A program made the translations under genes and the position numbers. A DNA stretch of 64,000 bases, taken from JBFAPK01 sp040676675. Its GTDB lineage: Bacteria > Actinomycetota > Actinomycetes > Mycobacteriales > Micromonosporaceae. Where the stretch lies: NCBI RefSeq assembly GCF_040676675.1, contig NZ_JBFAPK010000005.1, positions 186,001-250,000 on the forward strand. Direction: 5' to 3'. The notes under the pieces are model-generated. The model ran no database searches. It saw nothing but the letters and a program-made list of their open reading frames with translations, and was not told where the DNA came from. Below are positions 1 through 8,571 of the stretch, one piece after another. How positions within the stretch are numbered: the first letter of the stretch is position 1; the number at the start of each line of letters is the position of its first letter.

Positions 1-1560
1 GTACGGCAGGTAGCGGTCCCAGCCGGGGCGCAGGTCGTCGCGGATGACGGCGCAGACCAGCCGCTCGCGGGTGAGGAAGGTGAGGTTGTTGCAGGTCCAG
101 TACTCGCCGTAGAAGCGGTCGATCCCGCGCCGGTCGAGTTCGGCGACGAGTTCCCGCCGCTCCTGGCCGACCCGGGCGGCCGCCGGGGCGTGCCCGATCA
201 GCGCCCCGGTGGCGATCACCATGGTCACCCCCAGGGCCACCAGCGGGGTCAGCGCCGCCAGCCGGGTCAGCGCCGCGCCCCGGCCGCCCCGGCGACGGGC
301 CCGGCTCGCGGCGGACCAGAGCGGCCAGAGCACCGCCGGCGTCGAGATCAGCAGGCAGGAGAGGTACCGGGCGCTCTCCACCGGGGTGTTCCCGGCGGCG
401 CTGCTGGTGGCGTACGAGAGCAGGCTCAACGCCGCGCCGACCACCAGGGCGAGCCGCCCGCCCTGCCGGACCCGTTCGGCGCGGATCCCGCCGCCGCCGT
501 GGTCTCCGCCGGCGATGGGGCCGGCGGCCGCGCCGGCCACGTCGTCGCCCCCACCCGCGCCCCGGCCGCCGCCCGCGCGGCGCAGCGCGCGGACGGCGAG
601 CACCCCGGCGGCGACGAGCAGGACCGGGTACGCCGCCCCCCACCACAGCTGCCACGGTTCGCAGCGCCCCGGCAGGCAGGCGCCGGTCCCCATCGGCAGC
701 CCGAAGAGCACGCCGCCGTAGAGCCGGTCGGCCCAGGACGCGGCGGCCCCGCCGCTCAGGTTGGCGTAGATGGCGAGCGAGCGGTGCTCGGGCGCGGCGG
801 TCAGGTTGTGCGCGACGATCGGTACGAGCCCGACCAGCAGACCGCCAGCGAACGCCAGCCCGGCCCGTCCGCGCAGCTCCCGCCAGCCGCAGGCGAGCAG
901 CAGCACGCCCGCCGCGCCCACGTACGGCAGGACGAGCCAGTCGTCCCAGAGGGTGAGCCCGGCGACCAGGCCCCAGGCGGCGTACGCCAGCGCGCGCCGC
1001 CGCACCGCGCCGAGCCCGAGGTTGACGGCGAGCAGCACCAGCAGCACGCCGGCCGGGTTCATCTCCGGATAGCCGCCGCCCGCGATGAGCTGGTTCTTCA
1101 GGATCCGGTCGGAGCCGAGCGCCAGCAACCCGACGGTGACGGTCGCCAGCCACGGGCTGTAGAGGCGCCGGGTGAGCTGCCAGAGCAGGGCCAGGAAGGC
1201 CGCGTAGAGCAGCAGGGTGGGCAGGCGCAGCGCGAGCGTGGAGGCGCCGGCCAGGGCGAAGATCGGCGCGGCCAGGTACGACTCCAGCGCGCCCATGTAG
1301 TACTGGCCGTAGAAGAAGAGCGGCGCACCGCGACCCTGGACCAGGTGCAGCGCGACCAGGCCGCTGGTCGCCTCGTCGCTGTTGGCCGGCGGCACCTCGA
1401 CGAGCAGCATCGCCAGCCGGTAGCCGACCCCGAGCAGCCCGAGCAGGAGGGCGATCCGGCCGGCGAGGCGGACGCCGGGGGCGGCGCGGGTTCCGGCCAG
1501 GTCGCCGGGCGCGTCGGCGGCGACGGGTGCCCCGGACCCGCGCATCGTCGAGGTCGGCAT
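1..1560 (-). CDS. Membrane glycosyltransferase, GT-C/family 39-like (3' end beyond window)
   Basis: The minus-strand frame is open from an ATG at 1560 to the window edge, about 520 codons without a stop, and still ends in sensible coding sequence (…WDRYLPY). After a short polar N-terminus there is a first membrane segment near residues 30-50. It is followed by an acidic loop with SDEATSGLVALHLVQGRG, the place where GT-C glycosyltransferases of the PMT/ArnT type carry their catalytic acidic pair. More hydrophobic segments follow (LALRLPTLLLYAAFLALLWQL, broken by charged loops). The likely role is transfer of a sugar from a polyprenyl-phosphate donor outside the membrane; acceptor unknown. It is divergent from the dehydrogenase at 1660 with 99 bp between starts. 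The family call is by pattern, so the substrate is open. Confidence 0.75.
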   Translation of the reverse strand, partial: MPTSTMRGSGAPVAADAPGDLAGTRAAPGVRLAGRIALLLGLLGVGYRLAMLLVEVPPANSDEATSGLVALHLVQGRGAPLFFYGQYYMGALESYLAAPIFALAGASTLALRLPTLLLYAAFLALLWQLTRRLYSPWLATVTVGLLALGSDRILKNQLIAGGGYPEMNPAGVLLVLLAVNLGLGAVRRRALAYAAWGLVAGLTLWDDWLVLPYVGAAGVLLLACGWRELRGRAGLAFAGGLLVGLVPIVAHNLTAAPEHRSLAIYANLSGGAAASWADRLYGGVLFGLPMGTGACLPGRCEPWQLWWGAAYPVLLVAAGVLAVRALRRAGGGRGAGGGDDVAGAAAGPIAGGDHGGGGIRAERVRQGGRLALVVGAALSLLSYATSSAAGNTPVESARYLSCLLISTPAVLWPLWSAASRARRRGGRGAALTRLAALTPLVALGVTMVIATGALIGHAPAAARVGQERRELVAELDRRGIDRFYGEYWTCNNLTFLTRERLVCAVIRDDLRPGWDRYLPY

Positions 1561-1659
1561 GGCCGGCAGTGTCGCATACGGGGATGAGAGCGGGCGAAAT
1601 CCCACGACGGTACGGCGGGAAGTCCGAACCGGTCACCCGATCCGGCTACCCTGGGCCGG

Positions 1660-2838
1660 GTGAACGCTGGCCCCCCGTACTCCCGCCGTCTCCGTACCCG
1701 GGTCGCGGTCGCGCTCTGCGCGGCGGCCGTCCTCGTCACCAGCGGCTGCGCCTTCGGCGAGCCCGAACCCGACCCGGCGGGCGAGCCGCCGAGGTTCCCC
1801 ACGCCGTCGGTCAGCGCCACCCACGGCGGCGTGGACCAGCAGGTCGCGGCGACGGTACTGGCCAAGGGGCTGAACGTGCCGTGGGGCATCGCCTTCCTGC
1901 CCGACGGCGGCGCGCTGGTCACCGAGCGGGACACCGCCAAGATCCTCAAGGTGGGTCCGGAATCGGGCGTGGACGGTCTGCAGGTGAGCACGGTGCAGAC
2001 CGTCGAGGGGGTCGACGGCTCCGGCGAGGGCGGGCTGCTCGGCATCGCCGTCTCGCCGAACTACGCCACCGACAAGACGGTCTTCGTCTACTACTCCACC
2101 CGCCAGGACAACCGGGTGGCGAAGTTGACGCTGGGCGGCAAGCCGACGCCGATCCTCACCGGCATCCCGCTCTCCGGCATCCACAACGGCGGACGGCTCG
2201 CCTTCGGCCCGGACGGGTTCCTCTACGTCACCACCGGCGACGCGTCGGAGCGGGGCCTGGCCCAGGACGTCAAGAGCCTCGGCGGCAAGATCCTGCGGAT
2301 CACCGCCGAGGGGAAGCCGGCGCCGGGCAACCCGTTCCCGAACTCGCCGGTCTGGTCGTACGGGCACCGCAACGTGCAGGGCATCGCGTGGGACGCGAAC
2401 AAGCGGCTCTACGCCACCGAGTTCGGCCAGAACACCTGGGACGAGATCAACCAGATCGAGCCGGGCAAGAACTACGGCTGGCCCGTGGTCGAGGGGCCGG
2501 GGACGAACCCGGACTCCCGCTTCGTCGACCCGATCGTCAAGTGGACCACCGCCGAGGCGTCCTGCTCGGGGGTGGCCATTGTGGACCGGCTGATCGCCGC
2601 CGCGTGCCTGCGGGGCGAGCGGATCTGGCTGGTGGAGCTGACCCCGAACGGGGGCGTGCTCGGCGCGCCGCGGGCCCTGCTCACCAAGAAGTACGGCCGG
2701 CTGCGCACCGCCGTGACCGCCCCGGACGGCTCGCTCTGGGTCTCCACCTCGAACCGCGACGGGCGGGGCAACCCCGGTCCCGACGACGACCGGCTGCTCC
2801 GGCTCGTCTTCTCGGACGGCGGGGCCGGCAAGAGCTGA
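1660..2838 (+). CDS. Secreted PQQ-type glucose/sorbosone dehydrogenase-like lipoprotein
   Basis: This 392-residue protein starts at a GTG. It has a twin-arginine-poor signal with a lipobox-like VLVTSGC (Cys30), so it is probably a lipoprotein on the outer face of the membrane. The remainder is a GSDH beta-propeller: LNVPWGIAFLPDGG near 71-84, GIHNGGRLAFGPDGFLYVTT with the usual active-site His near 175, YGHRNVQGIAW and EFGQNTWDEINQIEPG. Members oxidise aldoses or sorbosone with PQQ, but many actinobacterial homologues have no known substrate. No PQQ biosynthesis gene is visible nearby. The metallophosphoesterase gene follows after 87 bp on the same strand. The family assignment is firm, the activity inferred. 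Confidence 0.87.
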   Translation: MNAGPPYSRRLRTRVAVALCAAAVLVTSGCAFGEPEPDPAGEPPRFPTPSVSATHGGVDQQVAATVLAKGLNVPWGIAFLPDGGALVTERDTAKILKVGPESGVDGLQVSTVQTVEGVDGSGEGGLLGIAVSPNYATDKTVFVYYSTRQDNRVAKLTLGGKPTPILTGIPLSGIHNGGRLAFGPDGFLYVTTGDASERGLAQDVKSLGGKILRITAEGKPAPGNPFPNSPVWSYGHRNVQGIAWDANKRLYATEFGQNTWDEINQIEPGKNYGWPVVEGPGTNPDSRFVDPIVKWTTAEASCSGVAIVDRLIAAACLRGERIWLVELTPNGGVLGAPRALLTKKYGRLRTAVTAPDGSLWVSTSNRDGRGNPGPDDDRLLRLVFSDGGAGKS

Positions 2839-2925
2839 CCGGAATCGCCTGACGTTCAGCCAGAGTTGGCCGGAGACCGCCCGGGGTTTGACAAGATCCG
2901 GTTGCGGGCAGGTGATGATTTGAGC

Positions 2926-4551
2926 ATGGACGGCAACGAGGAAGAGCAGCAGCAGCCCGCCGAGGTCGCCCCGACCCCGGCGGTACGGCGCGTGCCACGC
3001 TCGCTGGCCGCGCTGGTACGCCGCACCGGGCGGGCCCTGGCCGGCCGCTCCCGCCGGGCGGACGGTACCGAACATCCGCGCCCGAGCCGGCGGCGCCGCC
3101 TCGCGGTCGCGCTCGCCGTCGTCGTGGTCGCGTTCGCCGGGGTGATCATCGGGACGCTGCTCGGCGGGCACGTCCGCACCGACGTCGGGCCGTTCCAGGC
3201 GGAGATGTCGATCGCGCCCTCGACCACCGGCGAGACCACCGTGCGCATCCCCCCGCTCGGCGCGCTGGAGATCGACAGCCACCGGGGCCCGGTCCGGCTC
3301 ACCGTGCAGCTCGGCTCGCTCGACCAGCGCCGCACCGAGGCGCTCATCGACGACCCGGCGAGCATCAGCCGGGCCAGCCAGTCGGCCGTGCACGACGTCA
3401 CCGACGGCGTGATCCGGCTCGGGCTGCGTACCGTCGGCGCGGCCCTGCTCGCCACCCTGCTCCTCGCCGCCCTGGCCTTCCGCGACGTACGCCGGGTCGC
3501 CTGGTCCGGGCTGCTCTCCCTGGTCGTGGTCGGCGCCGCCCTCGGCACGGCCGCGCTCACCATGCGCCCGCAGGCGATCGAGGAACCCCGGTACGAGGGG
3601 CTGCTGGTCAACGCGCCGGCGATCGTCGGCGACGCCCGGCGCATCGCCAACGACTACAGCAAGTACTCCGAGCAGCTGCAACGGCTGGTCGCCAACGTCA
3701 GCAAGCTCTACACCACCGTCTCGACGCTGCCGGTCTACCAGCCGGCCCCCGGCACAGCCCGGATCCTGCACGTCTCCGACATGCACCTGAACCCGACCGC
3801 CTGGTCGCTGATGCGTACCGTGGTCGAGCAGTTCAACATCGACGCGGTCATCGACACCGGCGACATCACCGACTGGGGCAGCGAGCCGGAGGCGTCCTTC
3901 GTGGGCTCGATCGGGCTGCTGGGGAAGCCGTACATCTTCATCCGCGGCAACCACGACTCGCCCGCCACGGCGGCGGCCGTGGGGCGGCAGCCGAACGCGA
4001 TCGTCCTGGACAACTCGATCACCACGGTCGCCGGAATCACCATCGCCGGCATCGGCGACCCGCGCTTCACCCCGGACAAGTCGACCTCACCGGGCGGGGG
4101 AAACCTGACCCAACCGACCGCGGACCAGCTCATCGGCAGCAGCGAGAAGCTCGCCGGCACGGTCCGCGGCGCCAACCCGCCGGTCAACATCGCCCTGGTG
4201 CACGACCCCGCCTCGGCCGGGCCGCTCGCCGGTACCTGCCGGCTGGTGCTCGCCGGACACCTGCACCGCCGGGAGGTCTCCCGGCTGCCGCAGACGCCGG
4301 GGGCGATGCCGACCGAGCTGATGGTGCAGGGTTCCACCGGCGGCGCGGGGCTGCGCGGCCTCGAAGGCGAGAAGCCGACCCCGCTGACGATGTCAGTCCT
4401 CTACTTCGACCCGCAGAAGCAGCTCCAGGCGTACGACGACATCCAGGTCGGCGGTACCGGCCAGTCCCAGGTCAACCTGGAGCGGCACGTGATCAGCGAT
4501 CCGGCGGTCGGGGACAAATCCGTCCCGGTCACCCCCACCCCCACCCGCTGA
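2926..4551 (+). CDS. Membrane-anchored metallophosphoesterase
   Basis: I chose the ATG at 2926 because the protein then begins with an acidic/Gln-rich stretch (MDGNEEEQQQ) preceded by AGGTGAT; an in-frame TTG at 2866 is possible. Of 541 residues, the N-terminal third is a basic cytoplasmic tail and a membrane segment near 63-85. A soluble segment and two more hydrophobic helices near 170-210 follow. The C-terminal half is a calcineurin-like phosphoesterase with the metal-ligand series VSDMHLN, DTGDITDWG, IRGNHDS and a late GHLHR. The domain should face outside or be membrane-proximal. Substrate is unknown; cyclic nucleotides, phospholipids or nucleotides are all possible in this family. It is convergent with gatB. 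Confidence 0.87.
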   Translation: MDGNEEEQQQPAEVAPTPAVRRVPRSLAALVRRTGRALAGRSRRADGTEHPRPSRRRRLAVALAVVVVAFAGVIIGTLLGGHVRTDVGPFQAEMSIAPSTTGETTVRIPPLGALEIDSHRGPVRLTVQLGSLDQRRTEALIDDPASISRASQSAVHDVTDGVIRLGLRTVGAALLATLLLAALAFRDVRRVAWSGLLSLVVVGAALGTAALTMRPQAIEEPRYEGLLVNAPAIVGDARRIANDYSKYSEQLQRLVANVSKLYTTVSTLPVYQPAPGTARILHVSDMHLNPTAWSLMRTVVEQFNIDAVIDTGDITDWGSEPEASFVGSIGLLGKPYIFIRGNHDSPATAAAVGRQPNAIVLDNSITTVAGITIAGIGDPRFTPDKSTSPGGGNLTQPTADQLIGSSEKLAGTVRGANPPVNIALVHDPASAGPLAGTCRLVLAGHLHRREVSRLPQTPGAMPTELMVQGSTGGAGLRGLEGEKPTPLTMSVLYFDPQKQLQAYDDIQVGGTGQSQVNLERHVISDPAVGDKSVPVTPTPTR

Positions 4552-4679
4552 CCAGCACCCCGATCAGGAGCACTCTGCGCACCAGGACCACCCCTGAGCC
4601 GTCCCACCGCTCAAGCTGAGGGGGTCGGGCCCGGAACGCCCGCGCCGGCTGGGTTGGGGGCCGTTATCGCGCGACGGCT

Positions 4680-4749
4680 GGGTTGGGGCCGGATTGCCCG
4701 CGACGGGATCAAGCCTGACCGCCCAGAGCGGGTAATCCGGCCCCAACCC
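4680..4749. terminator. Strong inverted repeat between convergent genes, likely bidirectional terminator
   Basis: The arms 4680-4701 and 4728-4749 are complementary over 22 bp with one mismatch (GGGTTGGGGCCGGATTGCCC on the left). The loop is 26 nt. A degenerate direct copy of the left arm lies just upstream (about 4649-4678). The element sits in the 260-bp gap between the convergent phosphoesterase and gatB genes, where a shared terminator is expected. No T-tract follows, as is usual in high-GC actinomycetes. I see nothing else in 4552-4811. Confidence 0.65.
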
Positions 4750-4811
4750 ACACCCGGACCCAGGCCACCGTCCCCACCCGACCCACGGCCCGGCCCTCAC
4801 CCCAGCGGCGC

Positions 4812-6317
4812 TCAGCCCTCGACGCCGAGGCGGGCGAGGATCAGCTCCCGTACCGTTTTGGCGTCGGCCTGGCCGCGGGTGGCCTTCATGACCGCGCCGA
4901 CCAGCGCGCCCGCCGCCGCGACCTTGCCGTCCCGGATCTTGTCGGCGATGGCGGGATTGGCGGCGATGGCCTCGTCGACCGCGGCGGTCAGCGCGCCGGT
5001 GTCGGAGACGACCTCCAGACCGCGGGCGGCCATGATCTCGGTCGGCGAGCCCTCGCCGGCCACCACGCCCTCCAGCACGGTACGGGCCAGCTTGTCGTTG
5101 AGCTTGCCCGCGTCGACCAGGCCCTGCAGCTCGGCGACCTGGGCCGGGGTGGCGCCGACGTCGGCCAGTTCGACGCCGGTCTCGTTGGCCCGCCGGGAGA
5201 GCTCCCCCAGCCACCACTTGCGGGCGGCGGCCGGGTTGGTACCGGCCGCGATGGTCTGCTCGATCAGCTCGACCGCGCCGGCGTTGACGATGGACTGCAT
5301 GTCGAGGTCGGTCAGGCCCCACTGCTCCTGCAACCGCCGCCGGCGCACCCTGGGCAGCTCGGGCAGGGCCGCCTTCAGCTCGGCCACCCAGGCCGGGTCC
5401 GGGGCGAGCGGCACCAGGTCGGGCTCGGGGAAGTACCGGTAGTCGGTGGCGGTCTCCTTGGAGCGCCCGGAGGTGGTGTCGCCGGTGTCCTCGTGGAAGT
5501 GCCGGGTCTCCTGGACGATCCGGCCACCCGCGTCGAGCACGCCGGCCTGCCGCAGCATCTCCGAGCGGACCGCCCGCTCGACCGAGCGCAGCGAATTGAC
5601 GTTCTTGGTCTCGGTACGGGTGCCCCACTCGGTCGCGCCGACCGGCATCAGGGAGGTGTTGACGTCACAGCGCAGCGACCCCTCCTCCATCCGTACGTCC
5701 GAGACGTCGAGGGAGCGGATGACGTCGCGCAGCTCGGTGACGTACGCCCGGGCCACCATCGGGGCGCGCGCGCCGGTACCGGGGATCGGCTTGGTGACGA
5801 TCTCGACCAGCGGGATGCCGGCCCGGTTGTAGTCGACCAGCGACTCGGTCGCGCCGTGGATCCGGCCGGTGGCGCCGCCGACGTGCAGCGTCTTGCCGGT
5901 GTCCTCCTCCAGGTGCACCCGCTCGATGCCGATGCGCACGGTCTCGCCGTCGACCTCGACGTCCAGCCAGCCGTCGACGCAGAGCGGCTCGTCGTACTGG
6001 CTGATCTGGAAGTTCTTCGGCATGTCCGGGTAGAAGTAGTTCTTCCGGGCGAACCGGCACCACTGCGCGATCGAGCAGTTGAGCGCGAGGCCGATCCGGA
6101 TCGTCGCCTCGATCGCCGCCCGGTTGGCGACCGGCAGCGAACCGGGCAGACCCAGGCAGACCGGGCAGACCCGAGTGTTCGGCTCGCCGCCGAAGTCGGT
6201 CGGGCAGCCGCAGAACATCTTGGTCCTCGTGCCCAGCTCGACGTGGGTCTCCAGGCCGATCACCGGCTCGTAACGCTCGACGACCTCGTCGTACGCGGGC
6301 AGGGCGGTCGTGCTCAT
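4812..6317 (-). CDS. gatB: Asp-tRNA(Asn)/Glu-tRNA(Gln) amidotransferase subunit B
   Basis: GatB, with GatA and GatC, converts misacylated Glu-tRNA(Gln) and Asp-tRNA(Asn) to the amidated forms by ATP-dependent transamidation; GatB is the kinase and tRNA-binding subunit. The 501-residue length is normal. Visible hallmarks are GLETHVELGTRTKMFCGCP near the start, the Cys pairs CGCP and CPVC of the zinc site, DYNRAGIPLVEIVT and the signature LRCDVNTSLMP. A helical YqeY/GatB tail follows. The start is ATG at 6317. In this genome gatB is separated from gatCA by an FG-GAP gene; in M. tuberculosis pfkA lies at that point. Confidence 0.97.
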   Translation of the reverse strand: MSTTALPAYDEVVERYEPVIGLETHVELGTRTKMFCGCPTDFGGEPNTRVCPVCLGLPGSLPVANRAAIEATIRIGLALNCSIAQWCRFARKNYFYPDMPKNFQISQYDEPLCVDGWLDVEVDGETVRIGIERVHLEEDTGKTLHVGGATGRIHGATESLVDYNRAGIPLVEIVTKPIPGTGARAPMVARAYVTELRDVIRSLDVSDVRMEEGSLRCDVNTSLMPVGATEWGTRTETKNVNSLRSVERAVRSEMLRQAGVLDAGGRIVQETRHFHEDTGDTTSGRSKETATDYRYFPEPDLVPLAPDPAWVAELKAALPELPRVRRRRLQEQWGLTDLDMQSIVNAGAVELIEQTIAAGTNPAAARKWWLGELSRRANETGVELADVGATPAQVAELQGLVDAGKLNDKLARTVLEGVVAGEGSPTEIMAARGLEVVSDTGALTAAVDEAIAANPAIADKIRDGKVAAAGALVGAVMKATRGQADAKTVRELILARLGVEG

Positions 6318-6416
6318 CTGCGCTCCAGCTCTCGGGCGGCATCCGGACCAAACAAGCCTAATGGCTGGCCCGCCGGGGGCTCGCCCGGGTTTCGACCGCC
6401 CCCGCGCGCCCCGTCT

Positions 6417-6471
6417 CGTCGATCTAGGGCAAATCGTCGTGATTGGAGATCAACTCACCGGTCTCAGCCCT
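6417..6471. repeat. Palindromic dispersed element, copy 1 (interrupted by assembly gap)
   Basis: The left arm and loop of the element also found at 15443 and 28425 are present: CGTCGATCTAGGGCAAATC from 6417, then the conserved loop core GTGATTGGAGATC. The sequence then runs into Ns at 6472, and the right arm (GATTTGCCCTAGATCG) is missing. It lies at the 3' side of the FG-GAP gene and upstream of gatB. A palindrome at a contig end is a common reason for an assembly break. Confidence 0.7.
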
Positions 6472-6481
6472 NNNNNNNNNN
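6472..6481. other. Assembly gap (10 N)
   Basis: Ten undetermined bases mark a contig junction of unknown true length. The break coincides with the missing half of a palindromic repeat and with the 3' part of the FG-GAP gene. Confidence 0.99.
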
Positions 6482-6602
6482 AAGACGTCCGTGCCGTACC
6501 GGTCGCAGCGGCGGGAGACGAACCGGTAGCCGTCGCGCAGCAGCGCGAGGGTGCTGTCCGGGCTCCTGTCGCGCGCGACGAGGGTCGGGGTCAGTACGGG
6601 TG
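6482..6602 (-). pseudogene. Out-of-frame C-terminal remnant of the FG-GAP protein (probable frameshift)
   Basis: Minus-strand bases between the gap and the FG-GAP stop read as strongly coding in another frame. The peptide begins VLTPTLVARDRSPDST, continues to DRYGTDVF, and nearly every third codon position is G or C. The frame has no plausible start codon. It joins the FG-GAP frame smoothly if one C is added in the CACCCGTACTGA stretch near 6600 (…GGAHPVLTP…). I infer a one-base indel, either a draft error or a real truncation, so the FG-GAP protein probably continues to or past the gap. Confidence 0.45.
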
Positions 6603-8261
6603 CGCGCCGCCGAGCAGGCCGTAGCCGAGCCGGAGGACGTCGAATCCGGGGCCGGAGAGGTCGGCGGGACGGTACTGCTCGACCGGCAGCAGCCGGGGCC
6701 CGGCCGTCGGCCCGCCGTCGCGGCGCGGCACCGGCGGCTGCAACCGCAGCTGTGCGAGCAGGCCGGACGTGAAGGTGTCCTCGTACTTCGCCTCGGCGAA
6801 GATCTCCAGCGGGCCGGTACCGTCCAGGTCGAGCAGGGCCACCGCCGAGCCGAGGTAGTCCTCCGGCTCCGCCGGTTCCGGACCGCTCGGGTCCGGACGC
6901 CGGACACCGGTCCGGGGGACGTCCTGGGTGTAGCGGAGGGACCCGGCGCCGGTCGGGCCCTGGGGCGTACCGGGGATCAGCGTCACCGACCCGGCCCCGG
7001 ACACCTCCCCCACGTTGTCGGTGATCGCGCCGACCAGCAGGTCCGGGATCCCGTCGCCGGTCGCGTCCCCGGTCGCGATCGAGAAGCCGAAGTGGCTCCC
7101 GTCGGCGTCGCCGTCCGGCTCGCCGGGCACCCCCGGCGTGCCCTGGTCGATCCGCCGGCTCCCGGCCAGGGAGATCCCGGCGGCGGAGCCGGGGAGGTAC
7201 ATCACCTCGCCGTCGTCGTACCGGGGCAGCCCGAGTACCAGGTCCTCCCGCCCGTCCGCGTTGAGATCGGCGAGGGTCATCACGTCGACGGGCAGGCTGA
7301 GGAAGGTGTCCAGCTGCCCCTCCAGCTTGCTGGCCCGGGTGGGGTCCGGTCCACCGGCCGACCCAGGCACGAGCGTCACCACGCCGTGCGCGTCGGACTC
7401 GGTCTCGCCCCGCCGCGTCCCGCCGATCACGAGATCGTCGTGGCCGTCCCCGGTGAGGTCACCGATCGCCAGTTGGCCGCCGAAGGTCTCCTCGACCAGG
7501 CCCGGCCAGCGCGGCAGCACCTGGCGGACGACCTGCGCGCCGTCGACGGTGAGGCCGTCCGCGCCGCCGCGGAGCACTGTCACGGCGCCCCGGAACGGCC
7601 CGTCGCGCTCGGGGGCGCCGTCGCCGACGGCGAGTTCGTCCCGGCCGTCGCCGTCGAGGTCGCCGGCCACGAGGGTCGCCGCGCCCGCCACCGGCAGGCA
7701 GTCGGCGTGGGCCCGGTCGAGCCCGCCCGGGCCGCCGGAGTAGACGCAGACCGTACGCTCGGAGCCGCTCCCGACCGTCCGGGACCCGGCCACGGCGAGG
7801 TCGGCGAAGCCGTCCCCGTCGAAGTCGCCGGCCGTGAAGGTGCTGTTGAAGGTGTAGGTGGGATCGGTCAGCGAGGACGGGGAAACGACCTCGCGGCGCG
7901 GCACGCCGGAATACCCCACGATCAGCCCCGCCTTGAGCCCGCTGAACGCGGCGAAGACGACCAGTTCGTCCCGGCCGTCGCCGTCGAAGTCGAAGCGGGG
8001 CGCGGGCCGGGCCGCGCCGGCCGCGGCGGGCGCGGGGCCGGTGGGCGCGCCTGCGGTGGACCGGAGCGGTGTCGCCGTCGACCCGCCGGCGGCCGGGGCG
8101 GCACCCGCCGGAGCGGCGGCGGCCGGGGCGGCACCCGCCGCCACGCCGGGGGCCGGGGCGACACCCGCCGGAGCAGCGGCGGCCGGGGCGGATCCGGCCG
8201 GACCGGCCAGGATGGACAGCATTCCCACGGCAGCCAGAGTCTTCCCCCGTGCCAGCCTCAC
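6591..8261 (-). CDS. Secreted FG-GAP/VCBS repeat protein
   Basis: This 556-residue exported protein starts at GTG 8261 with a signal peptide (MRLARGKTLAAVGMLSILAG). A low-complexity Ala/Pro/Gly stretch follows (about residues 25-80). The rest is an integrin-like beta-propeller built from FG-GAP repeats with calcium-binding loops such as DFDGDGRDELVVF, DFDGDGFADLAV, DLDGDGRDELAV, DLTGDGHDDLVI, DLNADGREDLVL and DATGDGIPDLLV. Such proteins usually bind ligands or surfaces and need not be enzymes. Its stop may be due to a frameshift (see 6482-6602). It lies between gatA and gatB on the same strand but is unrelated to them in function, so it is probably an insertion into the gat block. Confidence 0.85.
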   Translation of the reverse strand: MRLARGKTLAAVGMLSILAGPAGSAPAAAAPAGVAPAPGVAAGAAPAAAAPAGAAPAAGGSTATPLRSTAGAPTGPAPAAAGAARPAPRFDFDGDGRDELVVFAAFSGLKAGLIVGYSGVPRREVVSPSSLTDPTYTFNSTFTAGDFDGDGFADLAVAGSRTVGSGSERTVCVYSGGPGGLDRAHADCLPVAGAATLVAGDLDGDGRDELAVGDGAPERDGPFRGAVTVLRGGADGLTVDGAQVVRQVLPRWPGLVEETFGGQLAIGDLTGDGHDDLVIGGTRRGETESDAHGVVTLVPGSAGGPDPTRASKLEGQLDTFLSLPVDVMTLADLNADGREDLVLGLPRYDDGEVMYLPGSAAGISLAGSRRIDQGTPGVPGEPDGDADGSHFGFSIATGDATGDGIPDLLVGAITDNVGEVSGAGSVTLIPGTPQGPTGAGSLRYTQDVPRTGVRRPDPSGPEPAEPEDYLGSAVALLDLDGTGPLEIFAEAKYEDTFTSGLLAQLRLQPPVPRRDGGPTAGPRLLPVEQYRPADLSGPGFDVLRLGYGLLGGAHPY

Positions 8262-8571
8262 GTGTCGCCCTTTCCGACGTCGGGTCAGGAGGGCCTGAGG
8301 CTATCCGGTCCGGTGATCGTCACGCGCCACCCTTCCGGCCGGGCCGGACCGCCGGTCGGGCGACCGGACCGGGGGCGACGATCGAACGACCGGACCGGGC
8401 CAGGGGGCGGCGCCGCCGGTCGGAGCGGCCGGGCCGAGACACCGGGCCGGGCCGAGACACCGGGCCGGGCCGGGGAGGCGGCGTGCCCGAGGCGGGGCCG
8501 GGAAAACGGCGCCCCCGGTCCCCGGGCGGTCGCGCGGACCGCCCCGGACCGGGGGCGACGAGGAGCGGAGA
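8262..8571. other. Intergenic, extremely GC-rich with short direct repeats; no gene seen
   Basis: This 310-bp gap separates gatA from the FG-GAP gene. It contains tandem copies of GGGCCGAGACACCGGGCC near 8430-8475 and several GGGGCGACG-type repeats. Open frames cross it, but none has a convincing start, a ribosome site or a recognisable product. It presumably holds the FG-GAP promoter and the gatA 3' region. Confidence 0.5.
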
